Shown piece by piece: positions 7,695 to 18,554 of a DNA stretch of 64,000 nucleotides; the stretch's first letter is position 1, and every line of letters starts with the position of its first letter. Source of the DNA: JAGRCP01 sp942490705 (GTDB taxonomy: Bacteria > Chloroflexota > Anaerolineae > Caldilineales > Caldilineaceae); assembly GCA_942490705.1 (NCBI GenBank), contig CALNXY010000018.1:186001-250000 (forward strand), written 5' to 3'. A program made the translations under genes and the position numbers. The notes under the pieces are model-generated. The model saw only the letters and a list, made by a program, of their open reading frames with translations. It was not told the origin of the DNA and did not search any database.

Positions 7695-8657
7695 ATGCTT
7701 TCCCATCGTGAACGGTTCACCATGGCGCTGGAAGGCAAACAGCCGCCAGGGCGGGTGCCCACCTTTGAGCTGGTCTTCTTTCTCACCATGGAAGTGCTCG
7801 GCAAGGTTCACCCGGAACATCGCAATCTGAAACAGTGGGGACAGATGAGCAAGCTGGATCGGCGCCTGCACATCGAGGACGCAGCCCGCTGCTACATCGA
7901 CATTGCGCGCAAGTATGACCATTCGGCCATCTTTGTCCAGGCCCTCCCGGGCGTACGCAATGGCGAAAGCCTGATTGCCGAGTATATCCGCGAGGAGACG
8001 GGCGATGAGTATTTCCTCATGCGCCATGGCGACGCCACAATGGGCATTCCCGGCAGCGGCAGCGCGATGACGGAACTCGCCTATCGACTGGCCGACGAAC
8101 CCGAGGCAATCAAAGCGGAGCAGGAAGAGGCGGTTGCGCGCCAGTTGGCCAAGGCCGAGAGACTGGCGGGTAAGGGTCTCTTTGACGGCTATGCACTCTG
8201 CGCCGATTACTGCTTCAATCAGGGGCCGTTTCTGGGGCCGGCACGCTTCTCGGAGTTTGTCACGCCTTACCTCGCCAAGCTAATCCAGGGCTATCGTGAC
8301 CTGGGTTTCTACACGATCAAGCACACCGACGGCAACATCATGCCGATTCTCGATGACCTGGTCGCCTGCAATCCGCACGCGCTTCATTCACTGGATCCCC
8401 AGGCCGGCGTCGACATTGCCGAGGTCAAGGCTGCGTGCGGCCATCTGCTCTGCCTCTGCGGCAATGTCGACTGCGGCTTGATGCAGACCGGCACGGAAGA
8501 AGAGGTTGTCGAGTCCGCGCGCTATGCCTTAACGCATGGCATGCCCGGCGGCGGCTACATCTTCTCGACCAGCAACTGCGTCTATCCCGGCATGCCGCTC
8601 GAACGCTACGCGTTGATCCTGGACATCTGGCAAAACGAAGGAAACTACGACGGGTAG
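7695..8657 (+). CDS. Uroporphyrinogen-decarboxylase-family (MtaA/MtbA-like) methyltransferase
   Basis: A 320-residue URO-D fold protein. Such proteins act as cobalamin-dependent methyltransferases when encoded beside a corrinoid protein, as here. Features include MLSHRERFTMALEG at the N-terminus, KHTDGN with H210, LCLCGNVDC with C255 and C260, and STSNCVYPG with C295. The His/Cys set is consistent with a zinc site for thiolate activation, but the spacing is not that of classic MtaA (HxC...C). True heme-pathway UroD is unlikely because of the context and low resemblance. The start is ATG 7695; a GAAAGG word about 13 bases upstream may be a ribosome site. The methyl donor or acceptor is unknown. 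Confidence 0.82.
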   Translation: MLSHRERFTMALEGKQPPGRVPTFELVFFLTMEVLGKVHPEHRNLKQWGQMSKLDRRLHIEDAARCYIDIARKYDHSAIFVQALPGVRNGESLIAEYIREETGDEYFLMRHGDATMGIPGSGSAMTELAYRLADEPEAIKAEQEEAVARQLAKAERLAGKGLFDGYALCADYCFNQGPFLGPARFSEFVTPYLAKLIQGYRDLGFYTIKHTDGNIMPILDDLVACNPHALHSLDPQAGVDIAEVKAACGHLLCLCGNVDCGLMQTGTEEEVVESARYALTHGMPGGGYIFSTSNCVYPGMPLERYALILDIWQNEGNYDG

Positions 8658-8709
8658 CAGAGAGGGGATAAGCCTGCACTTTGCGCACACTTGTGCTATC
8701 ATCTCCGGT

Positions 8710-9645
8710 ATGACCAGCACACCGTCGATCGTCGAGCGCTTGCCCGAAACCTTTGCCTTTAGCCAGTCGAGCCTGCAGGCCTTTACCGACTGTCCGCGCC
8801 GCTTCTGGTTGGCCTATGTCGAGCAGTTGCCCTGGCCCGCGGTCGAGGCGTCGCCCGTTCAGGAATACGAGGAACGCATGCGTCAGGGCGGGCTCTTTCA
8901 CCGCCTGGTCGAACGCGCCGAGATCGGCATGGAGCCTGCGCAGATTGAGCTGGGTCTCGAGCGGCCCCTGGACGAGTGGTTCGACGCCTACCAACGCTAC
9001 CGCCCGCGCGATCTTCCGATCAATCTCGAAATTGAAAAAGTACTCTCAATTCCCTTCGGTCCACAAGAACCGCCCGGCACGCCCGACCAATCCCCAATCT
9101 CCAATTCCCAATCCCCAATCAAATTCCGCCTCGCCGCCAAATATGACCTCATCGCCATCGAGCCACAGCGCCGAGCGGTGATTCTGGATTGGAAGACCTC
9201 GCAGCGCCGGGGCGATGAAGGCGGGCTGCGCCGGCGCCTGCAGAGCATCGTCTACCCCTATGTGCTGATCGAGGCGAGCAAGGCGCTGCCCTGGGGGCCG
9301 ATCGAGCCGCATCAGGTGGAGATGCGCTACTGGTTTACGGCTGCACCCAGCCGTCCCGTCGTTCTGCCCTACAGCGCGCAGCAACATGCGGCCAATGACG
9401 CCCTGCTGCGTTCGCTTTTGGCCGAGATTCTGAGCGGCGCGACGGAAGAAGACTTTCCCAAGGTAGAAGACACAGAACTCAACCGCAAGCGCTTTTGCAG
9501 TTACTGCATCTACCGCAGCCGCTGCAACCGGGGCGCGGTCGCCGGTGATCTGGAAGAACTGGACGATCCGGAAACCTATTTCGTGGTCGATCCCACCGAA
9601 GCCCTGGAGTTCACCCTCGACGACGTCGAAGAAATCGAATTCTAG
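8710..9645 (+). CDS. PD-(D/E)XK nuclease of the RecB/Cas4/AddB C-terminal type
   Basis: A 311-residue nuclease-fold protein. It has FSQSSLQAFTDCPRRFWL with the first cysteine, LFHRLVE (motif His), AAKYDLIAI and VILDWKTSQ (the D...DxK catalytic core), a later VYPYVL helix and a terminal FCSYCIYRSRC cluster. The four cysteines (one N-terminal, three C-terminal) are the usual 4Fe-4S pattern of RecB-like exonucleases. It is encoded 58 bases upstream of recJ, so a role in DNA end processing or recombination is likely. Oddity: between FGPQEPPGTP and KFRLAAKYD lies a low-complexity run coded by an AATCCCCAAT-type repeat (9086-9121). No cas genes are nearby. Confidence 0.85.
   Translation: MTSTPSIVERLPETFAFSQSSLQAFTDCPRRFWLAYVEQLPWPAVEASPVQEYEERMRQGGLFHRLVERAEIGMEPAQIELGLERPLDEWFDAYQRYRPRDLPINLEIEKVLSIPFGPQEPPGTPDQSPISNSQSPIKFRLAAKYDLIAIEPQRRAVILDWKTSQRRGDEGGLRRRLQSIVYPYVLIEASKALPWGPIEPHQVEMRYWFTAAPSRPVVLPYSAQQHAANDALLRSLLAEILSGATEEDFPKVEDTELNRKRFCSYCIYRSRCNRGAVAGDLEELDDPETYFVVDPTEALEFTLDDVEEIEF
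9086..9121 (+). repeat. AATCCCCAAT-type low-complexity repeat inside the nuclease gene
   Basis: Tandem imperfect units CCAATCCCCAATCTCCAATT are translated in frame to a Ser/Pro/Gln/Asn-rich insert in the nuclease. Similar words occur in non-coding or gene-terminal positions at 9658-9690, 14980-15012 and (reverse sense) 26206-26249. Confidence 0.6.
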
Positions 9646-9703
9646 CCAGTGTGGATGCCCAATCCGCACGCTCAAATCCGCAAGCAGCACGCAAGAATCT
9701 CTC

Positions 9704-12130
9704 ATGTCCTGGACCCTGTTGCCGCCAACTGAATCGACACCTGAACTGACTGCTGCCGTGGGCGGTCATCCGCTGGTGGCGCGCCTGCTGGCCCAACGCG
9801 GCATCACTACGGCGGCGCAGGCCGCACGCTTTCTCGACCCGGCAGCCTACACCCCCGCTCCGCCCGCGGCACTGATCGGCGTACCGGAAGCAGCGCAGCT
9901 GCTTCAGGCCGCGATCGAGCGGGGTGAACGCATGCTGATTTGGGGCGATTTCGACGTGGATGGGCAGACCAGCACTTCGCTTTTGGTGGCGGCGCTGCGC
10001 AAAGTGGTCGGCGAGGAGCGAGTTGCCTATCACGTACCCAATCGGTTTCGTGAAGGGCACGGCATCCGGGTCGAGAAACTGGCCGAAATTCTGGCAACCC
10101 TGCCGCCCACCAGCCTCCTGCTGACGTGCGATACGGGCATTGCCGATGCCGATGCCGTGGCCTATGCCAAGGAACAGGGCATGACGGTGGTGATTACGGA
10201 TCATCATGATCTCACCGCCGAGTTTGCAGGGTTGACGCCCGGCGTCGATCCGCTGTGGGGGCAGGGGGCAGATGAGGTCGGCGCAGCCAGCGTGCGCCGG
10301 GCCGATGCGATCGTCAACCCGAAATTCCAGCCGCCCGATGATCCTCTGCGCACCCTGCCCGGCGTAGGTGTCGCCTACAAGCTCATTCAACAGCTCTATG
10401 CCGACATGGGCCGGGCCGGTGAAGAACGGGAGTTCCTTGATCTGGTCGCCCTGGGCATCGTCGCCGATGTGGCTGAACAGGTGCACGACGCGCGCTACCT
10501 GCTCCAGCGCGGACTGGAGCGCCTGCGCACCACCGACCGCATTGGCCTGCTGGCGCTGATGGACGTGGCCGGCGTTGCGCCGGAGAAGGTCGACGCCGAG
10601 AGCATCGGCTTCCAGCTCGGGCCGCGCATGAACGCACTGGGGCGGCTGGAAGACGCTACCGTGGCCGTCGATCTGCTCACGACGCGCGACGCGCTGCGCG
10701 CCGGCGAACTGGCCGCCAGGATGAATCGCCTCAACCAGGAGCGGCGCATCATGACCAGCCAAACGACGGCGGCGGCGCTGGACATGATCGAGCGCCATCC
10801 CGAGCTGCTGCAGTTCAACGGTCTGGTCCTGGCCCATCCGGCCTGGCACGCCGGCATCGTCGGCATCGTTGCCTCCCGCCTGGTCGAAGAGTTTGGCAAG
10901 CCGACGGTTCTGCTACTGACGCCACCGGGCGAAAATGCCCGCGGCAGCGCGCGCAGCATCCCGAGCGTGGACATCGGCGCCTCCATCGCTGGTGCAAGTG
11001 ACCTGCTCATTGCCCATGGCGGTCACCCGGGCGCGGCCGGCGTCACGCTGGAGGCCGACAAGGTCGACGCCTTCCGCCGCGAATTGAGCCGGCAGATTGA
11101 GGTGCATCAGATCCCCGACGCGCCGACCGGTCTGGTCCTTGACGCTGAAGTGACGCTGGATGAACTGGACCTTGCCCTGGCCGAGGATCTGCAGCGTTTG
11201 GCCCCTTTCGGCAACGGCAACCCGGCCCCCCGCTTGCTCTCGCGCGGCGTGACGATTGAGCAAGACCAGCGCATGGGCAAAGAAGGCACCCACCGACGGC
11301 TGACCGTCAGCCAGGGCGATGCGCGTCAGCAGGTCGTCTGGTTCAACGGCGCTGACGTCGACATCCCCAGCGGGCCGGTTGATCTTGCCTACACGCTTAG
11401 CATCAACGAGTACAAGGGCAATCGTTCGCTCCAACTGATGTTTGAAGGCATCCGCAGGGCCGCGGCGGAAGGACCGCCCACGCTGGACAGCCCGCCGCCC
11501 CCTGCGCCGCCTCTTGTTGTGCATGACTGGCGCGGACAGTCGGTGGCACCGGCCACGATACCTGGACAAGCAACCTGGTATGCTGAGGGCGTTCACTTGC
11601 CTATTGCCGGCAATCAGGAGGATAGCGGGCAGGCGGTTTTTTCACCGCGCTATCAGATCCAGGCGGCGTCGGACAACGCACTTGTGGTTTGGAACGCCCC
11701 ACCGTCGCTCACGTTATTGAAGCGGATGGTAGAAACGAGTGCGACCGGCGAGGTCTACCTCTGCGATCAGGCGACGACGGATGATTCACTCGCCGGGGTG
11801 CTGCGTCAGGTCGCCGGCATGTGCAAATTCGCTATCAACCAGGAGGGCGGCATCTTCCATATCGACCGGATGGCCGCCCGTCTGGGCATGACTGAGAGCG
11901 TCATTCACGAGAGCCTGCTCTGGCTGCGCCATCGGGGGCTGATCGAGCTGCTGGAGTGGTCGCCTGCGGACGAAACCGGCGACGCGGTGCGGATCGGGCC
12001 GGGCCCGGGGGCGCGCAACGAAGAAGAGACGGCCCTGCGCCAGGCGCGACTCGAAGAGGAGCTGAGCGAAGTTCGGGCGCGGCGACGCTTCTATCGCACC
12101 GCGTCCCTACGTGAACTCGGGTTGGAGTGA
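9704..12130 (+). CDS. recJ: Single-stranded-DNA-specific exonuclease RecJ, with C-terminal extension
   Basis: 5'-3' ssDNA exonuclease of the DHH/DHHA1 superfamily, used in recombination and repair. Catalytic motifs are present: WGDFDVDGQTST (motif I), CDTGIADADA, TDHHD (the DHH motif), GIVADVAEQ, and in DHHA1 HAGIVGIVASRL, GSARSI and AHGGHPGAAGV. An OB-fold region follows. The 808-residue length exceeds the usual ~570 because of about 240 extra C-terminal residues, which include a helix-rich segment (MAARLGMTESVIHESLLWLR) reminiscent of a winged helix and a charged coiled end. The start is ATG 9704; an upstream in-frame start at 9545 would overlap the nuclease gene and lacks similarity. The nuclease gene directly upstream supports a shared repair role. 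Confidence 0.93.
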   Translation: MSWTLLPPTESTPELTAAVGGHPLVARLLAQRGITTAAQAARFLDPAAYTPAPPAALIGVPEAAQLLQAAIERGERMLIWGDFDVDGQTSTSLLVAALRKVVGEERVAYHVPNRFREGHGIRVEKLAEILATLPPTSLLLTCDTGIADADAVAYAKEQGMTVVITDHHDLTAEFAGLTPGVDPLWGQGADEVGAASVRRADAIVNPKFQPPDDPLRTLPGVGVAYKLIQQLYADMGRAGEEREFLDLVALGIVADVAEQVHDARYLLQRGLERLRTTDRIGLLALMDVAGVAPEKVDAESIGFQLGPRMNALGRLEDATVAVDLLTTRDALRAGELAARMNRLNQERRIMTSQTTAAALDMIERHPELLQFNGLVLAHPAWHAGIVGIVASRLVEEFGKPTVLLLTPPGENARGSARSIPSVDIGASIAGASDLLIAHGGHPGAAGVTLEADKVDAFRRELSRQIEVHQIPDAPTGLVLDAEVTLDELDLALAEDLQRLAPFGNGNPAPRLLSRGVTIEQDQRMGKEGTHRRLTVSQGDARQQVVWFNGADVDIPSGPVDLAYTLSINEYKGNRSLQLMFEGIRRAAAEGPPTLDSPPPPAPPLVVHDWRGQSVAPATIPGQATWYAEGVHLPIAGNQEDSGQAVFSPRYQIQAASDNALVVWNAPPSLTLLKRMVETSATGEVYLCDQATTDDSLAGVLRQVAGMCKFAINQEGGIFHIDRMAARLGMTESVIHESLLWLRHRGLIELLEWSPADETGDAVRIGPGPGARNEEETALRQARLEEELSEVRARRRFYRTASLRELGLE

Positions 12131-12136
12131 TGAGGA

Positions 12137-14218
<2,082 letters not shown>

Positions 14219-14518
14219 CGGCTCTCTACCATTTTGGCCCTTCAGGATCGCAGGGGGTGACAGGTCAGCGCCAAGCTAGCGCCGGTTGAGCTTGTCGAAA
14301 CCAAGCGGGTCACCCCCCTAAGATCCGGAAGCGCCCGTTTTTTTGCCGGACAGCGCTCAATCAACGGCGGCAAGCATGACGGACCATGCGTTGCCAAAAC
14401 CCCACACCAAGCCGTAGCGTTTTCTGGAGATAGGCGGGCCAGACGATAGAATACAGTTTCGATGTTGATCGTGTAGCGTTTTAGGAATTTCGATCTGAGG
14501 CTACGGGGATTGCCTGCA
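14219..14518. other. 300-base intergenic region with inverted repeat
   Basis: After the glycosyltransferase stop there is an inverted repeat, GGATC...GGGGGTGAC (14245-14261) against GTCACCCCC...GATCC (14309-14326), enclosing GGTTGAGCTTGTCGAAACC, a word of the dispersed-repeat type. A T7 run follows at 14338-14344, so the structure may act as a weak terminator. A leftward frame at 14242-14547 has no protein-like composition and is not called. Confidence 0.4.
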
Positions 14519-15034
14519 ATGCGTCCAATCCGCTTTGAGTCTGTCAAACGAATTCCCAGGTCGGCGCGTCAGATTTGCGACGAGATTGCCGACGTCACGC
14601 GCTGGTCCGAATTCGGCGGCTACGGCGTGCTGCCGGGCATTGCGCAGGCCGAGTACGAACGGCGTACCGCGGCTATGGTTGGCTCGCGTATTCGCGTCAC
14701 GAATACGGATGGTTCCCAACACGTTGAAGAGATCCTTGCATGGGAGCCGGGCGAGCGGATTGTTTTGCGGCTGGGTGACTTCACGCCGCCGCTGCGTCAG
14801 CTCGCCAGCCATTTTGTCGAGGAGTGGCGCTTTCAGCCGGATGGGGACGATACCCTTGTCACGCGCGCCTTCACCCTCTATCCCACACGCGCTCTGGCCC
14901 GCCCCTTCCTGCTCGCGATTGCCCAGCTATTCCAACGCGCCATCGCACAGCATCTAAATGAAATGGCCGGTTCCCCACCCCCCCCATCCGCAATCCAAAA
15001 TCCACAATCAAAACAGGATGCTTCCCATGATTGA
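14519..15034 (+). CDS. SRPBCC-family (polyketide cyclase/START-like) protein
   Basis: A 171-residue protein of the SRPBCC ligand-binding fold. Recognisable segments are IRFESVKRIPRSARQICDEI and DVTRWSEFGGYGVLPGI at the N-terminus, then RIRVTNTDGSQHVEEILAWEPGERIVLRL, the central strand of this fold, and HFVEEWRF with TLVTRAFTLYP. It has no catalytic signature that fixes a reaction. The ~19 C-terminal residues are low complexity (GSPPPPSAIQNPQSK), coded by a C-run and an AATCCAAAATCC-type repeat. The gene overlaps the beta-mannosidase start by eight bases, implying coupled translation. The start is ATG 14519; TTG 14510 is possible. Confidence 0.75.
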   Translation: MRPIRFESVKRIPRSARQICDEIADVTRWSEFGGYGVLPGIAQAEYERRTAAMVGSRIRVTNTDGSQHVEEILAWEPGERIVLRLGDFTPPLRQLASHFVEEWRFQPDGDDTLVTRAFTLYPTRALARPFLLAIAQLFQRAIAQHLNEMAGSPPPPSAIQNPQSKQDASHD

Positions 15035-17540
15035 ACTTTCCCTCAACGGCGCCTGGCAGCTTCAACAGGCGGACGGCGACCTGCGCGCCCCGGCAACGGT
15101 ACCCGGCTGCGTGCACACGGACCTGCTGGCGGCCGGCCTGATTCCAGATCCCTACGTACGTGACAATGAGCATGAAGTTATGTGGATCGGTGAAACGGAT
15201 TGGCTCTACCGCTGCAGCTTTGACGCACCGGCTGCGCTGCTGGACGAAGAGGCGGTGCTGCTGCACTGCGCCGGATTGGACACGCTGGCCACGATTACGA
15301 TCAACGGCCAACTCGTGGGCGAAACGGACAACATGTTTCGCACGTGGACGTTTGACGTCAAGGAACTGCTGCACGAGGGCGAGAATGAGATCGAAGTGGG
15401 CTTTGCCTCGGCCCTCAACTATGGCCAGGCGCGTCTGGCTGAGCGCTACATTCATGCCTGGAGCACTGATTCGCACAAGCTGCCCGGCGGCAACTGGGTG
15501 CGCAAGGAGCAGTGCAATTTCGGCTGGGACTGGGGGCCCAAGCTCGTTACCTGCGGCATCTGGCGCGACATGACGCTGCTGGGCCTGAGCACGGCGCGCC
15601 TGGCCGATGTTTACGTCCGTCAGGCGCATGACGACGACCGCGTCAGCCTCGCCGTCGACGTTGCAGCCGATCTGGCCCATGCAGCGAGCGGAAGTGAGGG
15701 GCTGGCGGCACGGGTTACGCTTAGCCTGGCTGACTCGACAGTTGCAGAGACAGAAATCAGCCTGGAAGATGGTACAGGCGTCGCTGAAATCGTGGTTGAG
15801 GAGCCCCAGCTCTGGTGGCCGCGCGATCTGGGCGAGCAGCCGCTCTACACGGTGCGAGTCGAGCTGGTCGACGCGGCCGGAGAACTCATCGACCGCTGGG
15901 AACGGCGCATGGGCCTGCGCACGCTCAAGCTGGTGCGCAAGCCGGATGAGTGGGGCGAGAGCTTCCACTTCGAGGCCAATGGCGTGCCTTTCTTTGCCAA
16001 GGGCGCCAACTGGATTCCGGCCGATGTCTTCCAGAACCGGGTGACGGAAAAGCAGTACCGTATGCTGCTGGGCGACGCCGCGGCCGTGCACATGAACATG
16101 CTGCGCGTCTGGGGCGGCGGCATCTATGAACAGGACACCTTCTACGACATTTGCGACGAACTCGGCATCTGTCTCTGGCAGGACTTCATGTTCGCCTGCG
16201 CCACCTATCCGGTCTTCGACGAGGACTTCATGGCATCTGTCCGTGTGGAAGCGGCCGAGAACGTCCGCCGCCTGCGTCACCACGCCTCCCTCGCCCTCTG
16301 GTGTGGCAACAACGAACTGGAGCAGGGGCTGGTCGGCGAGGAATGGACCGCCACGACCATGAGCTGGGCCGATTACAGCCAGCTCTTCGACCAGGAATTG
16401 GCCCTGCTGACGGCAGAACTGGATCCCCAGACCGACTACTGGCCGGGCAGCCCCCACACGCCGCTGGGCAATCGCCTCGACTGGAACAATCCCCGCTCGG
16501 GCGATGCCCACATCTGGGACGTCTGGCATGGACTCCAGCCCTTTGAGTTCTACCGCACCTGCATGCATCGTTTTAATAGTGAATTTGGCTTCCAGTCTTT
16601 CCCCGAGCCGCGCACGGTCGAAGGTTTCACCGCGCCCGAGGATCGCAACGTGACGAGTTACGTCATGGAGCATCATCAGCGCAGCGGCATCGGCAACAGC
16701 GTGATCATGCACTACATGCTCTCGTGGTACCGCATGCCGACCTCGTTCGATAACACGCTCTGGCTCAGTCAGATCTTGCAGGGCATGGCGATCAAGTACG
16801 CTGTCGAACACTGGCGGCGCTCGCGGCCGCGCGGCATGGGCACGATCTACTGGCAGCTCAACGACTGCTGGCCCGTGGCAAGCTGGTCTTCGCTGGACTA
16901 TCTCGGCCGCTGGAAGGCGCTCCACTACATGGCGCGCCACTTCTTTGCACCGCTGCTGCTCTCGGGGATCGAAGACGTGGACGCTGGCACAGTCGCCCTA
17001 CACCTCACCAACGACGGCCGCAAGGCCGTGCACGGCGCCGTGCGCTGGACGCTGACCGATCTGACCGGCGCTGCGTTGGCGCAGGGCGAGTTTGCGGCTG
17101 AGGGACCGGCCCTGGCCGACAGCCTGCTGACCACGCTCGACGTGAGTGCGCCTCTGGCCCAGGTTGGTCCGCGCGGCGCACTGCTCTGGTTGGCGTTCGA
17201 TGTGGATGGCGAAACCGTCTCGGAGAATCTGGTCCTGCTGGCCCGCCCCAAGCATCTCGAATTGCGACCGCCGGCCTTTACGCTGGCAGTCGCGCAGGCC
17301 GGCGACGGCGCGTACGATGTCGCCGTCGATGCGCAGGCGCCGGCGCTCTGGGCCTGGCTCACGCTGGGCGAGCACGAGGCGGCGTTTGCGGACAACTTTT
17401 TCCACGTGCGACCGGGCGAACCGCGCACGATTCGGCTGACGACTGCGGCGACGCTGGCTGAGGTCGAGGAGGCAATTCACATACAGTCGTTGATCGATAC
17501 CTACGCGGTAGGGTCGGACGCTATGACCGCAGCGGCGTAG
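15027..17540 (+). CDS. Glycoside hydrolase family 2 beta-mannosidase
   Basis: Retaining exo-beta-mannosidase (837 residues) releasing terminal beta-D-mannose from manno-oligosaccharides or N-glycan cores. The jelly-roll N-domain opens with SLNGAWQLQQADG and VPGCVHTDLL. The (beta/alpha)8 domain carries the acid/base Glu in WCGNNELEQ and the nucleophile Glu in HRFNSEFGFQSFP. GGNWVRKEQCNFGWDWGP and GTIYWQLNDCWPV are further family marks. No signal peptide is visible, so it is probably cytoplasmic. ATG 15027 with AGGA eight bases upstream is preferred over ATG 15018. The start overlaps the SRPBCC stop. A GH38 alpha-mannosidase gene at 32.6-35.1 kb suggests broader mannoside use. Confidence 0.93.
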   Translation: MIELSLNGAWQLQQADGDLRAPATVPGCVHTDLLAAGLIPDPYVRDNEHEVMWIGETDWLYRCSFDAPAALLDEEAVLLHCAGLDTLATITINGQLVGETDNMFRTWTFDVKELLHEGENEIEVGFASALNYGQARLAERYIHAWSTDSHKLPGGNWVRKEQCNFGWDWGPKLVTCGIWRDMTLLGLSTARLADVYVRQAHDDDRVSLAVDVAADLAHAASGSEGLAARVTLSLADSTVAETEISLEDGTGVAEIVVEEPQLWWPRDLGEQPLYTVRVELVDAAGELIDRWERRMGLRTLKLVRKPDEWGESFHFEANGVPFFAKGANWIPADVFQNRVTEKQYRMLLGDAAAVHMNMLRVWGGGIYEQDTFYDICDELGICLWQDFMFACATYPVFDEDFMASVRVEAAENVRRLRHHASLALWCGNNELEQGLVGEEWTATTMSWADYSQLFDQELALLTAELDPQTDYWPGSPHTPLGNRLDWNNPRSGDAHIWDVWHGLQPFEFYRTCMHRFNSEFGFQSFPEPRTVEGFTAPEDRNVTSYVMEHHQRSGIGNSVIMHYMLSWYRMPTSFDNTLWLSQILQGMAIKYAVEHWRRSRPRGMGTIYWQLNDCWPVASWSSLDYLGRWKALHYMARHFFAPLLLSGIEDVDAGTVALHLTNDGRKAVHGAVRWTLTDLTGAALAQGEFAAEGPALADSLLTTLDVSAPLAQVGPRGALLWLAFDVDGETVSENLVLLARPKHLELRPPAFTLAVAQAGDGAYDVAVDAQAPALWAWLTLGEHEAAFADNFFHVRPGEPRTIRLTTAATLAEVEEAIHIQSLIDTYAVGSDAMTAAA

Positions 17541-17567
17541 GTCTGTACTGCTTCAACTGAAAATGGA

Positions 17568-17592
17568 GCGTGCAACCGACTCGGTTGTACGC
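17568..17592. repeat. 25-bp palindrome between beta-mannosidase and Smr genes
   Basis: Two 12-base arms (GCGTGCAACCGA and TCGGTTGTACGC) flank a single C with one mismatched pair. It sits 27 bases after the beta-mannosidase stop and 17 before the Smr start. It has no T-run, so an operator or RNA hairpin is as likely as a terminator. Confidence 0.55.
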
Positions 17593-17609
17593 CCCATGAT
17601 GAGGACTCC

Positions 17610-17867
17610 ATGGCAAAGCTCAAGCTGGACCTGCATGACATTTACAACAAGGGCGACCGCATCGAAGCGGAGCTGAATCGGGTGATCGACGAGGCGGTGG
17701 AGAAGCGCATTGCGCTGGTCGAGATCATACCGGGCAAGGGCAGCGGCCAGCTCAAGAAGCGGGTCTTGCGCTTTCTGAATCAGCCCGAAATTCGCGCCAA
17801 GTATCATCGTATCGACAAAGACAGCAAGAACTTCGGGCGTGTCTTTGTTCACTTTCGGCATAAGTAG
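17610..17867 (+). CDS. Stand-alone Smr-domain protein
   Basis: An 85-residue protein consisting only of a Smr (small MutS-related) domain. LKLDLHDIYNKGDRIEAEL matches the LDLH motif near the N-terminus, and EIIPGKGSGQLKKRVLRFL matches the conserved HGxGxGxL loop, with Pro-Gly-Lys in place of His-Gly. Smr domains nick DNA or cleave RNA; in stand-alone form they have been tied to ribosome rescue and to recombination control. The start is ATG 17610 with GAGG upstream. A 25-bp palindrome immediately precedes it. The role here is not determined. Confidence 0.78.
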   Translation: MAKLKLDLHDIYNKGDRIEAELNRVIDEAVEKRIALVEIIPGKGSGQLKKRVLRFLNQPEIRAKYHRIDKDSKNFGRVFVHFRHK

Positions 17868-17883
17868 GGCGCCTGAGCCCTCG

Positions 17884-18543
17884 CTACCAGCTGAAAACTA
17901 AGGGCAACTGCGGCTGAAAGCTATGCCGGCGCCCCACGCCTTCGCCGTCGAAGCCGAGTTCAAGCAGATGTGCTTCGCCGCGGACGATTTCCAAATTGTC
18001 GATGGCCGCCACTTGCCGGGCGACATCGGAGAGCGGCGCCCCGGTGGGGATGGTCAGACGGAGAGATGTGACCTCGCGCAAACCGGCCTCGTGTTCGAGC
18101 GGTTGCCTCCTCGCTCCGGTTGCAAGGGCCGGTTTTCCGCCAAAGGCCAGAAAGAACCACATGGGCTCGCTTAGGGGCGCTTGGCCCACGTCAATTTTCA
18201 TCTGCGCGGGCAGATAGTCCGGTCGATAGGCCCAGTGCGGGAAGGGCGCGTCCGTTTCGCCGGTACGCTCGGGCCGAAAAGCAAAGCCGAAGGGGGATGT
18301 GTCGAGCCCGATTGTCGTGAGCCGTTCGTAGAGCCGGGTCGGTTGCGTGAGCGGGCGCTGCGCCTCATTTGCATCGGCCAACCAAAGCAACTCAAGAAAA
18401 ACATTGTGGAAGAAGAAGCGCCGATTCGCCGTGCCCTGGCCCGGATGAACATTGGCGCCGCCTTCTGTCAAGCCGAATGCGCGCAGGCGTTCAGCCTCGG
18501 GCGCGCCGCGCTTGGCCGCGATGAAGATGTGATCCACTTCCAT
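17884..18543 (-). CDS. VOC/glyoxalase-like superfamily protein
   Basis: A 219-residue protein starting MEVDHIFIAAKRGAPEAERL, the typical first strand and helix of glyoxalase-like (VOC) domains, followed by NRRFFFHNVFLELLWL, which carries the Glu-containing strand. The second half (TSLRLTIPTGAPLSDVARQV) may form the partner module. The substrate is unknown. The start is ATG 18543 with GAGGAG upstream, 11 bases after the stop of the winged-helix regulator gene. It is the last gene of the three-gene operon controlled by the dyad at 19582-19630. Confidence 0.72.
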   Translation of the reverse strand: MEVDHIFIAAKRGAPEAERLRAFGLTEGGANVHPGQGTANRRFFFHNVFLELLWLADANEAQRPLTQPTRLYERLTTIGLDTSPFGFAFRPERTGETDAPFPHWAYRPDYLPAQMKIDVGQAPLSEPMWFFLAFGGKPALATGARRQPLEHEAGLREVTSLRLTIPTGAPLSDVARQVAAIDNLEIVRGEAHLLELGFDGEGVGRRHSFQPQLPLVFSW

Positions 18544-18554
18544 GGCGTTTCTCC

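Noticed and set aside
9545..9703. Longer start for recJ
   Set aside because: It overlaps the nuclease gene and the extra residues have no RecJ character; ATG 9704 begins the family similarity.
14242..14547. Minus-strand frame of 101 codons
   Set aside because: No ribosome site or protein-like composition; it overlaps the repeat region and the start of the SRPBCC gene.
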